Source: Lachnospiraceae bacterium
Lineage (GTDB): Bacteria; Bacillota; Clostridia; Lachnospirales; Lachnospiraceae
Assembly: GCA_024692905.1 (NCBI GenBank)
Contig: JAILLY010000062.1
Location: 1 to 64,000 of the forward strand
Direction of reading: 5' to 3'
DNA length: 64,000 nt
Made by a program: the position numbers and the translations under genes
In this document: piece after piece, positions 15,891-24,112 of the stretch
Position numbering within the stretch: the stretch's first letter is position 1
Layout of the letters: each line of letters opens with the position of its first letter
The notes under the pieces: generated by a model
What the model was told of the DNA's origin: nothing
Seen by the model: the letters and a program-made list of their open reading frames with translations, nothing else
The model's database searches: none

Positions 15891-17657
15891 TTATTCGCCC
15901 CCGGTATCCTGCCCTTCGCCGGCTGCCTCGGGTGCCGGCTGTTCCGGGGCGGGCGCCGGCTGCTCACCTTCCGTTCCCGGCACGTTCATAAGCATTGCAG
16001 GATCTATGATACCAGCGTTCACCTGGGCGGCGGCATTCTTACATGCTTCGATGCTGCCCGTTGCGATGGCATTGTTGATCACCTGTTTGACAAACGAATT
16101 ATCCGTTGCGGTCCCTACGGATGCAGTCCTCGGTACTGCCTGGTATTTGCTCTTGTTAATCTTGACACGGTCGGTCTCAACCCCGTCCACCTTGACTATC
16201 TTCCAGTATTCTCCCAGATAACCCGTGTGGGCTGACTGTACCGAAACCTTGCCGGCCTCCATCTCGGGATCGGCAACGACCTTCTCACCCTCGGGCTCGG
16301 TACGTTCGAGTTCAACACTCTCAAATGAGATCGTCCTGTTGGACGGACGGGTCTCAACTCCGTAAATATTGAAAACGACCTGCTTGTCATCGGTCGTATA
16401 ACCTTCTATGAATATGGGATCGGAAAGATTATTGGTGAATTTGAAATCCTTGGATGTTCCCGAGATGGCCGCATCCGCGGACATATCCACATAACTGACG
16501 ATCATGGAATGGTTATACCGTTCATCCACCTGCAGTTCCGCCCTGATCACGGCATTATACAGTGTCGAACTCACCTGGCAGATACCTCCGCCGAGACTCT
16601 CGACAACAAGGCCGTTTAAGTAAGATCCCGCCAGATAATAACCGTTTTCCTCGGTAAACGGGCTGACGGTCTCATATACCGAAAGCTGCTCACCCGGATA
16701 CAGGACCTTTCCGTTAATGAGCTTTGTTCCGTTCCTTACGTTACCCGAACGCTCCTTACCCGACGAAGAAAAACTCGTCGTAAAGCTTCCGAGCAGATCG
16801 TGGATCTTCATAAGATCCTCGGCCTTGCCTTTCGGTTGTATCATTCCGGATACGAGTTCGATGCTTATGTCGTCCTTCTGCCATGAAGACATTTCTTCCA
16901 TGACGGCGTCTACCGACTTATCCACATCTATTCCGAAGCCTTCCTGGCCCTCAAAGACCTTGAACTGGCCGTTCTCTCTGGTCATCGTGGCATCCTTCGC
17001 TTCGCTTCCGCTCGCATCGCTCTCTGCCTGGATAACGTTCCTTACATATGACTTATCTGCACTTACATTGATGTCATATACCTTATGTTCGATCTGAAGA
17101 TCCTTGTTGGCCTTGTATCTTGCGATGACATTTCCGGTCTTGCCAAGGCCTATCGCTTCAAGAAGGATATCGCTGTTGGACCATTTGATACCCAGATCCC
17201 CTGCGGATACGCTTGTTACGCGTCCGTTAATTGAAGCAAGGGATATCTGCCTTCCCCTTAAGACTCCGATCCTCTCCTCGATGCTGTCCTTTGCTTCCTT
17301 ATATGTCATCCCGGAAAGGTCGATATCATCTGCGTATATACCCGCACCTATCCTGGCATTGGGATCCACGTGAAATGAGGCGGGGACCTCAACGTTTATC
17401 TCGGTGGTGAGGCTGTTTGCATTCTCAAGCACCTCATCCTTTGTGGGGTCCACGTCTTCCTCTCCGGAAGTGATATTTATCGTTATCTCGCTGCCTGTAT
17501 CCTCCTTTTCGGCGGGGGCATCGAAAACGATGACATCTTCCGATTTATTGATGACATTGGCTGCGCCCGCCGATGCGGCACAGACAGGCATCGCAGTGTT
17601 GACTGTCATTGCAGCTGCGCACAGAAGCGCGATACGCAGCTTAATAGCTCTTATCAC
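15891..17657 (-). CDS. Secreted VanW-family protein with peptidoglycan-binding-like repeats
   Basis: Exported protein with a signal peptide ending near MPVCAA. The middle has two YoaR-type PG-binding-like segments (about 100-300), then the VanW domain with LYPGEQLSVYE, GGGICQVSSTLYNAV and RYNHSMIVSYVD, and a Pro/Ala/Glu-rich tail. VanW proteins are tied to the cell envelope, but no reaction is established. I choose a GTG at 17657, 6 nt after GAGGG, giving 588 residues; an ATG at 17675 lacks a ribosome binding site. Confidence 0.83.
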   Translation of the reverse strand: MIRAIKLRIALLCAAAMTVNTAMPVCAASAGAANVINKSEDVIVFDAPAEKEDTGSEITINITSGEEDVDPTKDEVLENANSLTTEINVEVPASFHVDPNARIGAGIYADDIDLSGMTYKEAKDSIEERIGVLRGRQISLASINGRVTSVSAGDLGIKWSNSDILLEAIGLGKTGNVIARYKANKDLQIEHKVYDINVSADKSYVRNVIQAESDASGSEAKDATMTRENGQFKVFEGQEGFGIDVDKSVDAVMEEMSSWQKDDISIELVSGMIQPKGKAEDLMKIHDLLGSFTTSFSSSGKERSGNVRNGTKLINGKVLYPGEQLSVYETVSPFTEENGYYLAGSYLNGLVVESLGGGICQVSSTLYNAVIRAELQVDERYNHSMIVSYVDMSADAAISGTSKDFKFTNNLSDPIFIEGYTTDDKQVVFNIYGVETRPSNRTISFESVELERTEPEGEKVVADPEMEAGKVSVQSAHTGYLGEYWKIVKVDGVETDRVKINKSKYQAVPRTASVGTATDNSFVKQVINNAIATGSIEACKNAAAQVNAGIIDPAMLMNVPGTEGEQPAPAPEQPAPEAAGEGQDTGGE

Positions 17658-17700
17658 GATCATCCCTCGATTCATGAATTATTGTATGATATAATGATAA

Positions 17701-17805
17701 TTACTGAAGCAGATAAACAAGCGTGGGTACAACCATTGCAAGCACCAGGATAAAGATTATGATGCCGGACATTATCTTTCTTGATCTTTTATTGTAGAAG
17801 TTCAT
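17701..17805 (-). CDS. Small membrane protein, 34 residues
   Basis: A short frame reading MNFYNKRSRKIMSGIIIFI and ending MVVPTLVYLLQ: a basic N-terminus followed by one hydrophobic helix of about 20 residues. The ATG at 17805 is 6 nt after GGAGG. A longer frame from 17907 would overlap the divergent gene and lacks such a site. It precedes the VanW gene by 43 nt and probably shares its transcript. No family is recognised. Confidence 0.6.
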   Translation of the reverse strand: MNFYNKRSRKIMSGIIIFILVLAMVVPTLVYLLQ

Positions 17806-17857
17806 ATGGTACCTCCGGTAACGTACATAGATCAGCACTCTTAAAGGAATATTATAT

Positions 17858-18535
17858 ATGATTTCGCCCATTTTTACAACTATAGTGATAGTTTTTCTGT
17901 CCGTCATGATCTACATGAAGGTCACCACCAACCGCTTCAATACAGGCGACGAAAAACGGCTCGAACTCGAACGCAGTTCCAACTCGGTCCGAAGACAGAG
18001 CCTTGACGATCTTGAATATATCACGATACCTTTCGGATCGCTACCGTTCACCCAAAAAAGCGATAAAGAGCCGGAAGCCGCCAAAGGAAGCGATAAAGAG
18101 CCTTCCGACGCGGATATACCTGACTGTGAGGCTGCGATCCTTGAACTTAAAGATAAGAAGATCGTGAATTTTACCGGCATTTCAAATACCGATCTTAAGA
18201 TGGCATACGGAGCACCGAACCTTCCCCTGCTTTCCGAATATGACCAGAATTATACCCTGCTTATCAAGTCACTTGATTCATGGGGAAGCCGTCTGCTTGA
18301 ACAGGGCAGAAAAGAAGACGCAAAAAAAGTCCTCGAATTCGCGGTCGAATGCAGGACAGACTTAAGGTCGAGCTATATGATGCTTGCGGATATGTATGCC
18401 GAGGGATTTGAGTTTGACAGGATCGACCGTCTTATAGAGGTCGCAGAAGGGATAAATTCACTTATGAGCGGCCCCATAGTCCGCGCTCTTAAGGAAAAAT
18501 GCGACATAAACATGTATGTCGGAAAGAAATCCTGA
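17858..18535 (+). CDS. Membrane-anchored protein with TPR-like C-terminus
   Basis: A 225-residue protein transcribed opposite to its neighbours. Residues 4-20 form one membrane anchor, and residues 30-95 are charged and probably disordered, with a duplicated SDKEP segment. Residues about 125-215 are helical with TPR-like spacing (SWGSRLLEQGRKEDAKKVLE, SSYMMLADMYAEGFEFDRID). I do not recognise a named family. AAAGGA lies 9 nt before the ATG. It converges on nth with a 12-nt gap. Confidence 0.75.
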   Translation: MISPIFTTIVIVFLSVMIYMKVTTNRFNTGDEKRLELERSSNSVRRQSLDDLEYITIPFGSLPFTQKSDKEPEAAKGSDKEPSDADIPDCEAAILELKDKKIVNFTGISNTDLKMAYGAPNLPLLSEYDQNYTLLIKSLDSWGSRLLEQGRKEDAKKVLEFAVECRTDLRSSYMMLADMYAEGFEFDRIDRLIEVAEGINSLMSGPIVRALKEKCDINMYVGKKS

Positions 18536-18547
18536 CCGCCTCCCGGA

Positions 18548-19168
18548 TCACTTGTTTCTGCAGTATCCGGTAAGGGGGCACCTCTCACACTCCGGACGCT
18601 GTGCCTTGCATATCTCGCGTCCGAAGGTGATAAGCTGCATATTTATAAGTATCCAGTGATCTTTCGGTATTTCCTTCATAAGATCGTATTCTATCTTAAC
18701 GGGATCCTTCTCCTTCGTAAGTCCGAGCCTTCCGGATATCCTCCCTACATGCGTATCTACCACGATACTCTCAATACCGAATATATTCCCGCGTATCACA
18801 TTGGCCGTCTTGCGGCCGACACCGGGCAGAGCCGTAAGGCTTTCAATATCCGAAGGTACCCTGTCGTCATAATCATCATGCAGTTTGCGGCAGCATGCGA
18901 TTATGTTCTTTGCCTTATTATGATAAAAACCGGTGGAATGGATATCCCGTTCGAGTTCATGAAGATCGGCTTCCGAAAATGCCCTGATATCCGGATATTT
19001 TACGAAAAGGTCCTTCGTAACGATATTGACCCTCGCATCGGTACACTGCGCGGATAATATCGTTGCGATCAGCAGCTGCCAGGGGTTATCGTAATTTAAG
19101 TAACATCTGGCATCCGTCCCGTACATTTCGTCCAATATGCGTAATATCTCTCCGGTCCGTTTCTTCAT
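18548..19168 (-). CDS. nth: Endonuclease III
   Basis: DNA glycosylase/AP lyase for oxidised pyrimidines. The 206-residue protein has the helix-hairpin-helix LPGVGRKTANVI with catalytic Lys120, Asp138 in VVDTHVGR, and the [4Fe-4S] cysteines 187, 194, 197 and 203 in the canonical 6-2-5 spacing. It starts 13 nt after telA with no strong ribosome binding site, which suggests coupling at the end of the cps-xpaC-telA transcript. Confidence 0.95.
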   Translation of the reverse strand: MKKRTGEILRILDEMYGTDARCYLNYDNPWQLLIATILSAQCTDARVNIVTKDLFVKYPDIRAFSEADLHELERDIHSTGFYHNKAKNIIACCRKLHDDYDDRVPSDIESLTALPGVGRKTANVIRGNIFGIESIVVDTHVGRISGRLGLTKEKDPVKIEYDLMKEIPKDHWILINMQLITFGREICKAQRPECERCPLTGYCRNK

Positions 19169-19181
19169 CTTAAGATAAGTA

Positions 19182-20387
19182 TTACTGCTGTCCCGATGCC
19201 CGGCTCAACTCGATGAGCTTCGTATGCATCTCGGTCTCGATCCTTGACAGCTCCTTCTCGGCCTCGGCGCGCTTTGCACGTCCGTCAGCCTGGATCTGGA
19301 CTACCTCATTAAGCGTATCTATGAGCGTCTGGTTCGTATGGGTCAGGGTCTCGATATCAACGATGCCTCTCTCGGATTCCTTTGCGGACTCTATGGTCGC
19401 TATCTTTAAGGCCTCCGCATTCTTCTTGAGCATCTCATTGGTAACGTCCGTAACTTCCTTCTGAGCCTTGGCGGCCTCGCTTGAATGGTTTAAGCCGATG
19501 GCGATGACCATCTGACTCTTCCAGAGAGGTATGGTATTAACGAGCGTGCTCTGGATCTTCTCGGACATCATCGTGTCGTTGTTCTGGATGAGACGGATCT
19601 GGGGAGCCATCTGCATCGAGATGTTCCTCGTAAGCTCAAGGTCATAGATCTTCTTTTCAAACCTTTCGATCATCGATGCATAATCCGATGCGGCCTGCGA
19701 ATCCTCGGGAAGTCCTGATTCTTCAGCCTTTTTAAGCAGTTTGGGAAGCTCCTCCTGCTTGGCTATCGCGAGTTTCTCCTTGCCGGCAAGGATATATAAT
19801 GTAAGGTTTTTATAATATGTAAGGTTCGTCTCGTACATCTTGTCAAGCATCGCAACATCCTTAAGGAGAGTCACCTGATGCCCTTCCATGACTTTGACTA
19901 CCTTGTTGACGTTGGCTTCTGCCTTGTCATATCTTGCAAGCAGCGCGCTTGCCTTCTCCTGTCCCTTCTTGAAGAGTCCGAAAAGCCCCTTCTTATCCTC
20001 GTCATTATTAAAGCCCTTAAGCTCGCCGACGAGTCCCGTAAGCAGCTCGCCTATCTGTCCCATATCCTTGGTACGCACGCTGTTTAAGGCACCTTCCGAG
20101 AAATCGGCTATCTTTTTCTGTGCGCCTGCGCCATACTGTATAACGAGCTGGGAATTATTCAGATCGATCTGGGAAACATAACTGTCCACAACCTTCTGTT
20201 CTTCGGGGGTCAGTTCACTCTTCGTCTTGATATCCGAAAGCTCCGTTCCGTAGTTCACGGGCGTATGAGCAGGTGCGGGTTTCTCCTCCTCAAGCGGTGC
20301 AAATGGAGACTCGTATAATTCCGCCTGCGGTACAACCGCCTCTGCTGCCGTTCCTTCAGTTAATGATCCGTTTGTGTTAACATCCAT
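19182..20387 (-). CDS. telA: TelA/YaaN-family toxic-anion resistance protein
   Basis: A 401-residue, mostly helical soluble protein of the TelA family, originally linked to tellurite resistance and more broadly to envelope stress; the mechanism is unknown. The N-terminal 45 residues are acidic and Pro-rich. The rest is coiled coil, with LVNTIPLWKSQMVIAIGLNHS and a THTNQTLIDTLNEVVQIQ segment near the end. GGAGG precedes the ATG. It follows xpaC by 18 nt; this XpaC-TelA pairing is common in Firmicutes. Confidence 0.87.
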   Translation of the reverse strand: MDVNTNGSLTEGTAAEAVVPQAELYESPFAPLEEEKPAPAHTPVNYGTELSDIKTKSELTPEEQKVVDSYVSQIDLNNSQLVIQYGAGAQKKIADFSEGALNSVRTKDMGQIGELLTGLVGELKGFNNDEDKKGLFGLFKKGQEKASALLARYDKAEANVNKVVKVMEGHQVTLLKDVAMLDKMYETNLTYYKNLTLYILAGKEKLAIAKQEELPKLLKKAEESGLPEDSQAASDYASMIERFEKKIYDLELTRNISMQMAPQIRLIQNNDTMMSEKIQSTLVNTIPLWKSQMVIAIGLNHSSEAAKAQKEVTDVTNEMLKKNAEALKIATIESAKESERGIVDIETLTHTNQTLIDTLNEVVQIQADGRAKRAEAEKELSRIETEMHTKLIELSRASGQQ

Positions 20388-20405
20388 TCTCGTTTCCTCC
20401 GTATA

Positions 20406-21731
20406 TTATTGTTGCTTAAGAGCCGTTTCCTGAGTGAGACCCTCCTGGGTCAGCATGGTCGTAAGCACCTGTGCATCACTGGTCACATCCCAGACGGAAT
20501 CCTGGAACAGGTTGTTTAAAAGCTGCACAAATGCTTCGTTGATAGTATCGAGTGTCTTCTCTATTTCGGCCTTGGCCTGTACTATCTCCTTGCCCGGAGC
20601 GGTCACTTTGTCATATTCACTGTATGCTTCAACGAGCTTGAGCATCGTAGGCAGATAGTAATCCATGAGCTTATGCATCCTGTCCATCTGCTCCGGATGC
20701 TCCTTGACTCTTGAAAACATCTGCTTTAAGAGACCCTCAAGACAGTCAAGCTTGGCGCTTATCACCTCACCCGGGATATCATCGTTGAGCTTATGGAGCC
20801 TGTTCACAGCATCCATACCCTCGGATACCATGATATCGAGTTCGGACTGCTCGGCCCCCGTAAGTGAAGCTTCCTCCTCATTTTTCATCCTGCTCATCGT
20901 CTGCTCATATTCCTTATATACATCCGATGACAGCATCAGGGTGGTTTCCGCCTCATCCAAATACCCTTCGGGATAAAATCCCTTCTTAAGCATCTTTTTA
21001 ATATCTTTTTTGAGCTTTTTCTCCGCAATACCGGTCGCCGATGATATCTGGCTGAGCTTTGCATACAGCTTTTCACCGCATATCACGGCATATCTCTTTG
21101 CTCTTTCGAGCAGCTTGCGGTGCTGTACTCCCGATACGATGAACCCTGCGCTTATAAGAGTCAGCGTAAGGAACGTTATCACGCCCGAAATATGACCCGG
21201 ATCGCTTCCCAAGGAGGCTGCGACAGCCATGGTCATGATCCCGAAAACAGTTGCGCATACGCTTCCGAATACTATGCCGAGAATACTCGAATTATCACCG
21301 ACCGCATTGAACTTAATGGGGAGCAGCTTGCCGTTTTTGATGATCGCATTCGGCGAACGCATCTTTCTTCTTAACTCGGACTGCTTCCTTCTTTCCTCAA
21401 GCTCCTGCTTCCGCCTTGCGGCCATTGCCATACGCTCGTTATTTAACCTTTCGTTACGGAGCCTCGCCCTTTCGGCCCTTTCTCTCTCAAGCTGCTGCTG
21501 TCTTTCCCTCGTAGCAGCCCCGGCAGAATAGTTGGTATACCTGTGGCCGTTTTGGTCGCCGCTCCTGTACCCGGTACTCCTCTCAAGCTGGTCGGTCGCC
21601 TCATCTATCACCATGTTCACGGAATTGGATATGGCTTCATTAAGCCTGGAAAAGTCACCCCTGCTCAGGCTTATCTTAAGTGATTCCTTTATCTCTTCAC
21701 CTATGTCGTTAAGTAAGCTGCTGTCACCCAT
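20406..21731 (-). CDS. XpaC-like protein, TelA partner
   Basis: A 441-residue protein related to Bacillus XpaC, named for a phosphatase-like phenotype whose biochemistry is unproven. An Arg/Glu/Gln-rich coiled coil (about 75-125) is followed by two membrane segments (about 150-200) and a long helical cytoplasmic region. The KLSQISSATGIAEKKLKKDIKKMLKKGFYPEGYLDE segment resembles a winged-helix motif found in this family. It sits between cpsD (11 nt upstream) and telA. Confidence 0.75.
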   Translation of the reverse strand: MGDSSLLNDIGEEIKESLKISLSRGDFSRLNEAISNSVNMVIDEATDQLERSTGYRSGDQNGHRYTNYSAGAATRERQQQLERERAERARLRNERLNNERMAMAARRKQELEERRKQSELRRKMRSPNAIIKNGKLLPIKFNAVGDNSSILGIVFGSVCATVFGIMTMAVAASLGSDPGHISGVITFLTLTLISAGFIVSGVQHRKLLERAKRYAVICGEKLYAKLSQISSATGIAEKKLKKDIKKMLKKGFYPEGYLDEAETTLMLSSDVYKEYEQTMSRMKNEEEASLTGAEQSELDIMVSEGMDAVNRLHKLNDDIPGEVISAKLDCLEGLLKQMFSRVKEHPEQMDRMHKLMDYYLPTMLKLVEAYSEYDKVTAPGKEIVQAKAEIEKTLDTINEAFVQLLNNLFQDSVWDVTSDAQVLTTMLTQEGLTQETALKQQ

Positions 21732-21742
21732 ACAAACACCAT

Positions 21743-22468
21743 TCAGTTGGAGGAATAGTCTCCGTAATAATCTCCGTAGTACTTGCCGTAGTATTTACCA
21801 TAATAACGGCCGTAATATTTGCCGTATTTGCCGCCCATCTCAACCTTGTTGAGAATGATGCCGAGAATAGGACAGCCCGTTTTGCGTATCTGCTCGATCA
21901 CACGCTCGGCAAACTTCCTGCTTATTGCCCTGGCTTCCATCACAAGAGCCACGCCGTCACAGTTCTGCGCTATGATCGCGCTGTCTATTACGCTTCCTAA
22001 AGGAGGCGTATCAATTATAACATAATCATATATATCCCTGAACTTGGAAAGGACAAGCTTAAACCTTGCGGTTCCGAGCAGCTCGGAGGGGTTCGGGGGT
22101 ACGGGTCCCGTAGGTATTATGTGCAGTCCCCTGATATTGGTCGAGTATATCACATCCTGGATATCCCTGCGTCCTGCAAGGAAGTGGGAAAGGCCGGATG
22201 ATATCTTGGTTATCTGGTATCTTCCGAGGATGACTGACTTTCTCATATCGGCATCTATAAATAACACATGTTTTCCCGCTTCCGCCATGGATATGGCAAG
22301 ATTGAAGGATACCGATGACTTTCCTTCGTTCGGCACACAGCTGGTAATGGCTATTACCTTAACATTGTTGCCGCAGAATTCCATATTACTTCTTAATGAC
22401 TTATATGCCTCGTTGGTCTTGAAATCCAGCTTGGTCTTCCGGTTTATGGTGATTACCTTAGTATCCAT
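21743..22468 (-). CDS. cpsD: CpsD/CapB-type tyrosine kinase
   Basis: Bacterial BY-kinase that autophosphorylates a tyrosine tail and controls polysaccharide polymerisation with its membrane adaptor CpsC. The 241 residues include Walker A CVPNEGKSS (44-52), Walker A' IDADMR (71-76) and Walker B VIIDTPP. The C-terminus carries 12 tyrosines in about 28 residues as XYYG repeats. The ATG at 22468 lies 9 nt after GGAGG, replacing a TTG three codons earlier. It overlaps cpsC by 11 nt. Confidence 0.92.
   Translation of the reverse strand: MDTKVITINRKTKLDFKTNEAYKSLRSNMEFCGNNVKVIAITSCVPNEGKSSVSFNLAISMAEAGKHVLFIDADMRKSVILGRYQITKISSGLSHFLAGRRDIQDVIYSTNIRGLHIIPTGPVPPNPSELLGTARFKLVLSKFRDIYDYVIIDTPPLGSVIDSAIIAQNCDGVALVMEARAISRKFAERVIEQIRKTGCPILGIILNKVEMGGKYGKYYGRYYGKYYGKYYGDYYGDYSSN
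21750..21835 (-). repeat. 12-bp repeats encoding the XYYG tyrosine tail
   Basis: Repeated 12-nt units encode KYYG, RYYG and DYYG at the kinase C-terminus. The regular four-residue period is more uniform than the tyrosine clusters of many BY-kinases. Confidence 0.75.
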
Positions 22469-23285
22469 TCTTTTCAACCTCCGTTCCCGGTCTTAACACA
22501 GCCATGTTCACCGGAGTTGTCGCAGTCTTGGAATTAAATTCCTTATCCGAACGGCGTTTCTTCTTCTTTCTGCCCCTGTCGTTCTCGCCGGCCTTCTCAT
22601 CCACATACGGGATCGAACCGAGCACGCTGACCTTAAGGTAATGTTCGATATCATCGGGATTCTTGATCGTATCATCCATTACGTAGATAAGGATGATCAC
22701 GACTATGGCAAAGAACACTCCGCCCATTCCGCCGATCAGCGTATTCCTGAATACCTTGGGTGATGACGCTTCGGTCGGAACGTCTGCTTCCTCGACCACG
22801 TTAACGGCCTCGGTGTTCATTACCGCCGAAATATGCTCGGATGCGGAGTTCCTGATGGCATCCGCAATGTCACGGGCCGTTTCGGGACTTGAATCCTCGA
22901 CCGTGATCGTAACGATACGTGTATCGGTGGGAACGGTAACGCTTATCTTTCTCTTAAGCTCACGGTTGTCCATGTCAAGCGCCAGCTCGTTCCTTACTTC
23001 CTCAAGCACCGGACGGCTTGTGACCAGTTCCTGATAGTCCTTGGTCAGCTGCGTACCGGTCTGAAGATCCGAATATGTGAGCGTTTCATTGCTCTGACGG
23101 TTGATTATGTACATCTTGGTCGTCGATTCATACTGCGGGGTGATGACATATACGCACAGAACATAAGTGACCGCTCCCGCAAGCGCGCCAAAGAGCACGA
23201 TCATCCACAGCTTGCTCATAAGGACGCCGATCAGTTCGACTAAGTCTATCTCTATTTCTTCCGAATTCCTGTTTCCAGTTTCCAT
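22458..23285 (-). CDS. cpsC: Wzz/CpsC-type chain-length determinant and kinase adaptor
   Basis: Membrane adaptor that activates CpsD and sets polysaccharide chain length. Of 275 residues, the first membrane segment is about 22-45 and the second about 180-205, with an extracellular domain between them starting ITPQYESTTKMYIINRQ. The C-terminal cytoplasmic tail of about 70 residues is Lys/Arg-rich (DRGRKKKKRRSDKEF) and likely contacts the kinase. GGGAG precedes the ATG. Confidence 0.9.
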   Translation of the reverse strand: METGNRNSEEIEIDLVELIGVLMSKLWMIVLFGALAGAVTYVLCVYVITPQYESTTKMYIINRQSNETLTYSDLQTGTQLTKDYQELVTSRPVLEEVRNELALDMDNRELKRKISVTVPTDTRIVTITVEDSSPETARDIADAIRNSASEHISAVMNTEAVNVVEEADVPTEASSPKVFRNTLIGGMGGVFFAIVVIILIYVMDDTIKNPDDIEHYLKVSVLGSIPYVDEKAGENDRGRKKKKRRSDKEFNSKTATTPVNMAVLRPGTEVEKNGY

Positions 23286-23313
23286 TTAATATTTCTCCCG
23301 GATCATCATATGA

Positions 23314-24039
23314 TCAGTATAACGGCCGGTTATTGATGATGTTTACCGCATTTGCGAATAACAGCCGGGCCGCATAATCTTTGTCGCATTTCTTACATAT
23401 TATCCTGGCGCATTCGGCCATGTCAGGCTTCCTGCTCCCCATACTGTGTGCATCGGTACCTATGAAGTGGATCCATTCCTCCTTAAGGAGCTTCTTGATA
23501 AAACGCCTTATCGTAAAACCGCCCTCACCGGTTATCGTTGCCGAATTGACCTGTATATAGGCCCCGTTGTCCGTAAGCTCCCCGACAAACGAAGGCTCCC
23601 TTACAAGACAGTCATACCTTTCAACGTGAGCGAGTATCGGATAATAGCCGCTGTTTAACATATTATGGACCGCTTCGGCCAGTTCGCGCTTCTTGACCCC
23701 GTTTGAGAATTCAAGCAGCACATAATTTGACTCCGCAAGGGTATGGACCCTTCCCTCCTCTATCCATTCGGGTACGCTTGGGTAATAATATATCTCATTT
23801 CCGATAAACAGCTTAAGATCGGGGTGGATCTCGTTAAGATGGCTCTTTAACTCCTCAAAGACCTCATCTATGACTTCTGCTGCCGTCTCAACATATCCCC
23901 CGTGATAATGCGGCGTCAGGATGATCGCCCTTATACCCTCGGAGTAAGCATGATCCAGCATCGCTAAGGACATGTTCATATCCCTCGATCCGTCATCGAC
24001 TCCGGGAAGTATATGACAATGCATATCCAGATAATACAA
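23314..24039 (-). CDS. cpsB: CpsB/YwqE-type tyrosine-protein phosphatase (PHP fold)
   Basis: Manganese-dependent phosphatase that removes phosphate from CpsD. The PHP metal ligands are visible as DMHCHILPGVDDGS at the start, TPHYHGG near residue 41, ILAHVERY and GTDAHSMGSRKP near the end. The start is a TTG at 24039, 7 nt after AAGGA. It is the first gene of the cpsB-cpsC-cpsD-xpaC-telA-nth run, with a possible -10 just upstream. Confidence 0.92.
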   Translation of the reverse strand: MYYLDMHCHILPGVDDGSRDMNMSLAMLDHAYSEGIRAIILTPHYHGGYVETAAEVIDEVFEELKSHLNEIHPDLKLFIGNEIYYYPSVPEWIEEGRVHTLAESNYVLLEFSNGVKKRELAEAVHNMLNSGYYPILAHVERYDCLVREPSFVGELTDNGAYIQVNSATITGEGGFTIRRFIKKLLKEEWIHFIGTDAHSMGSRKPDMAECARIICKKCDKDYAARLLFANAVNIINNRPLY

Positions 24040-24060
24040 TGTCTTATCCTTTCAACGTTT

Positions 24061-24066
24061 ATTATA
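24061..24066 (-). promoter_or_regulatory. Possible -10 of the cpsB operon
   Basis: TATAAT on the minus strand lies 21 nt upstream of the cpsB TTG start. No good -35 is present at 16-18 nt, so an activator may be needed or transcription may come from the glycosyltransferase genes upstream. Confidence 0.35.
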
Positions 24067-24112
24067 GAAGTTTACTACACATACTCACCCTACGCAAGGC
24101 AGGAGTATAAGG

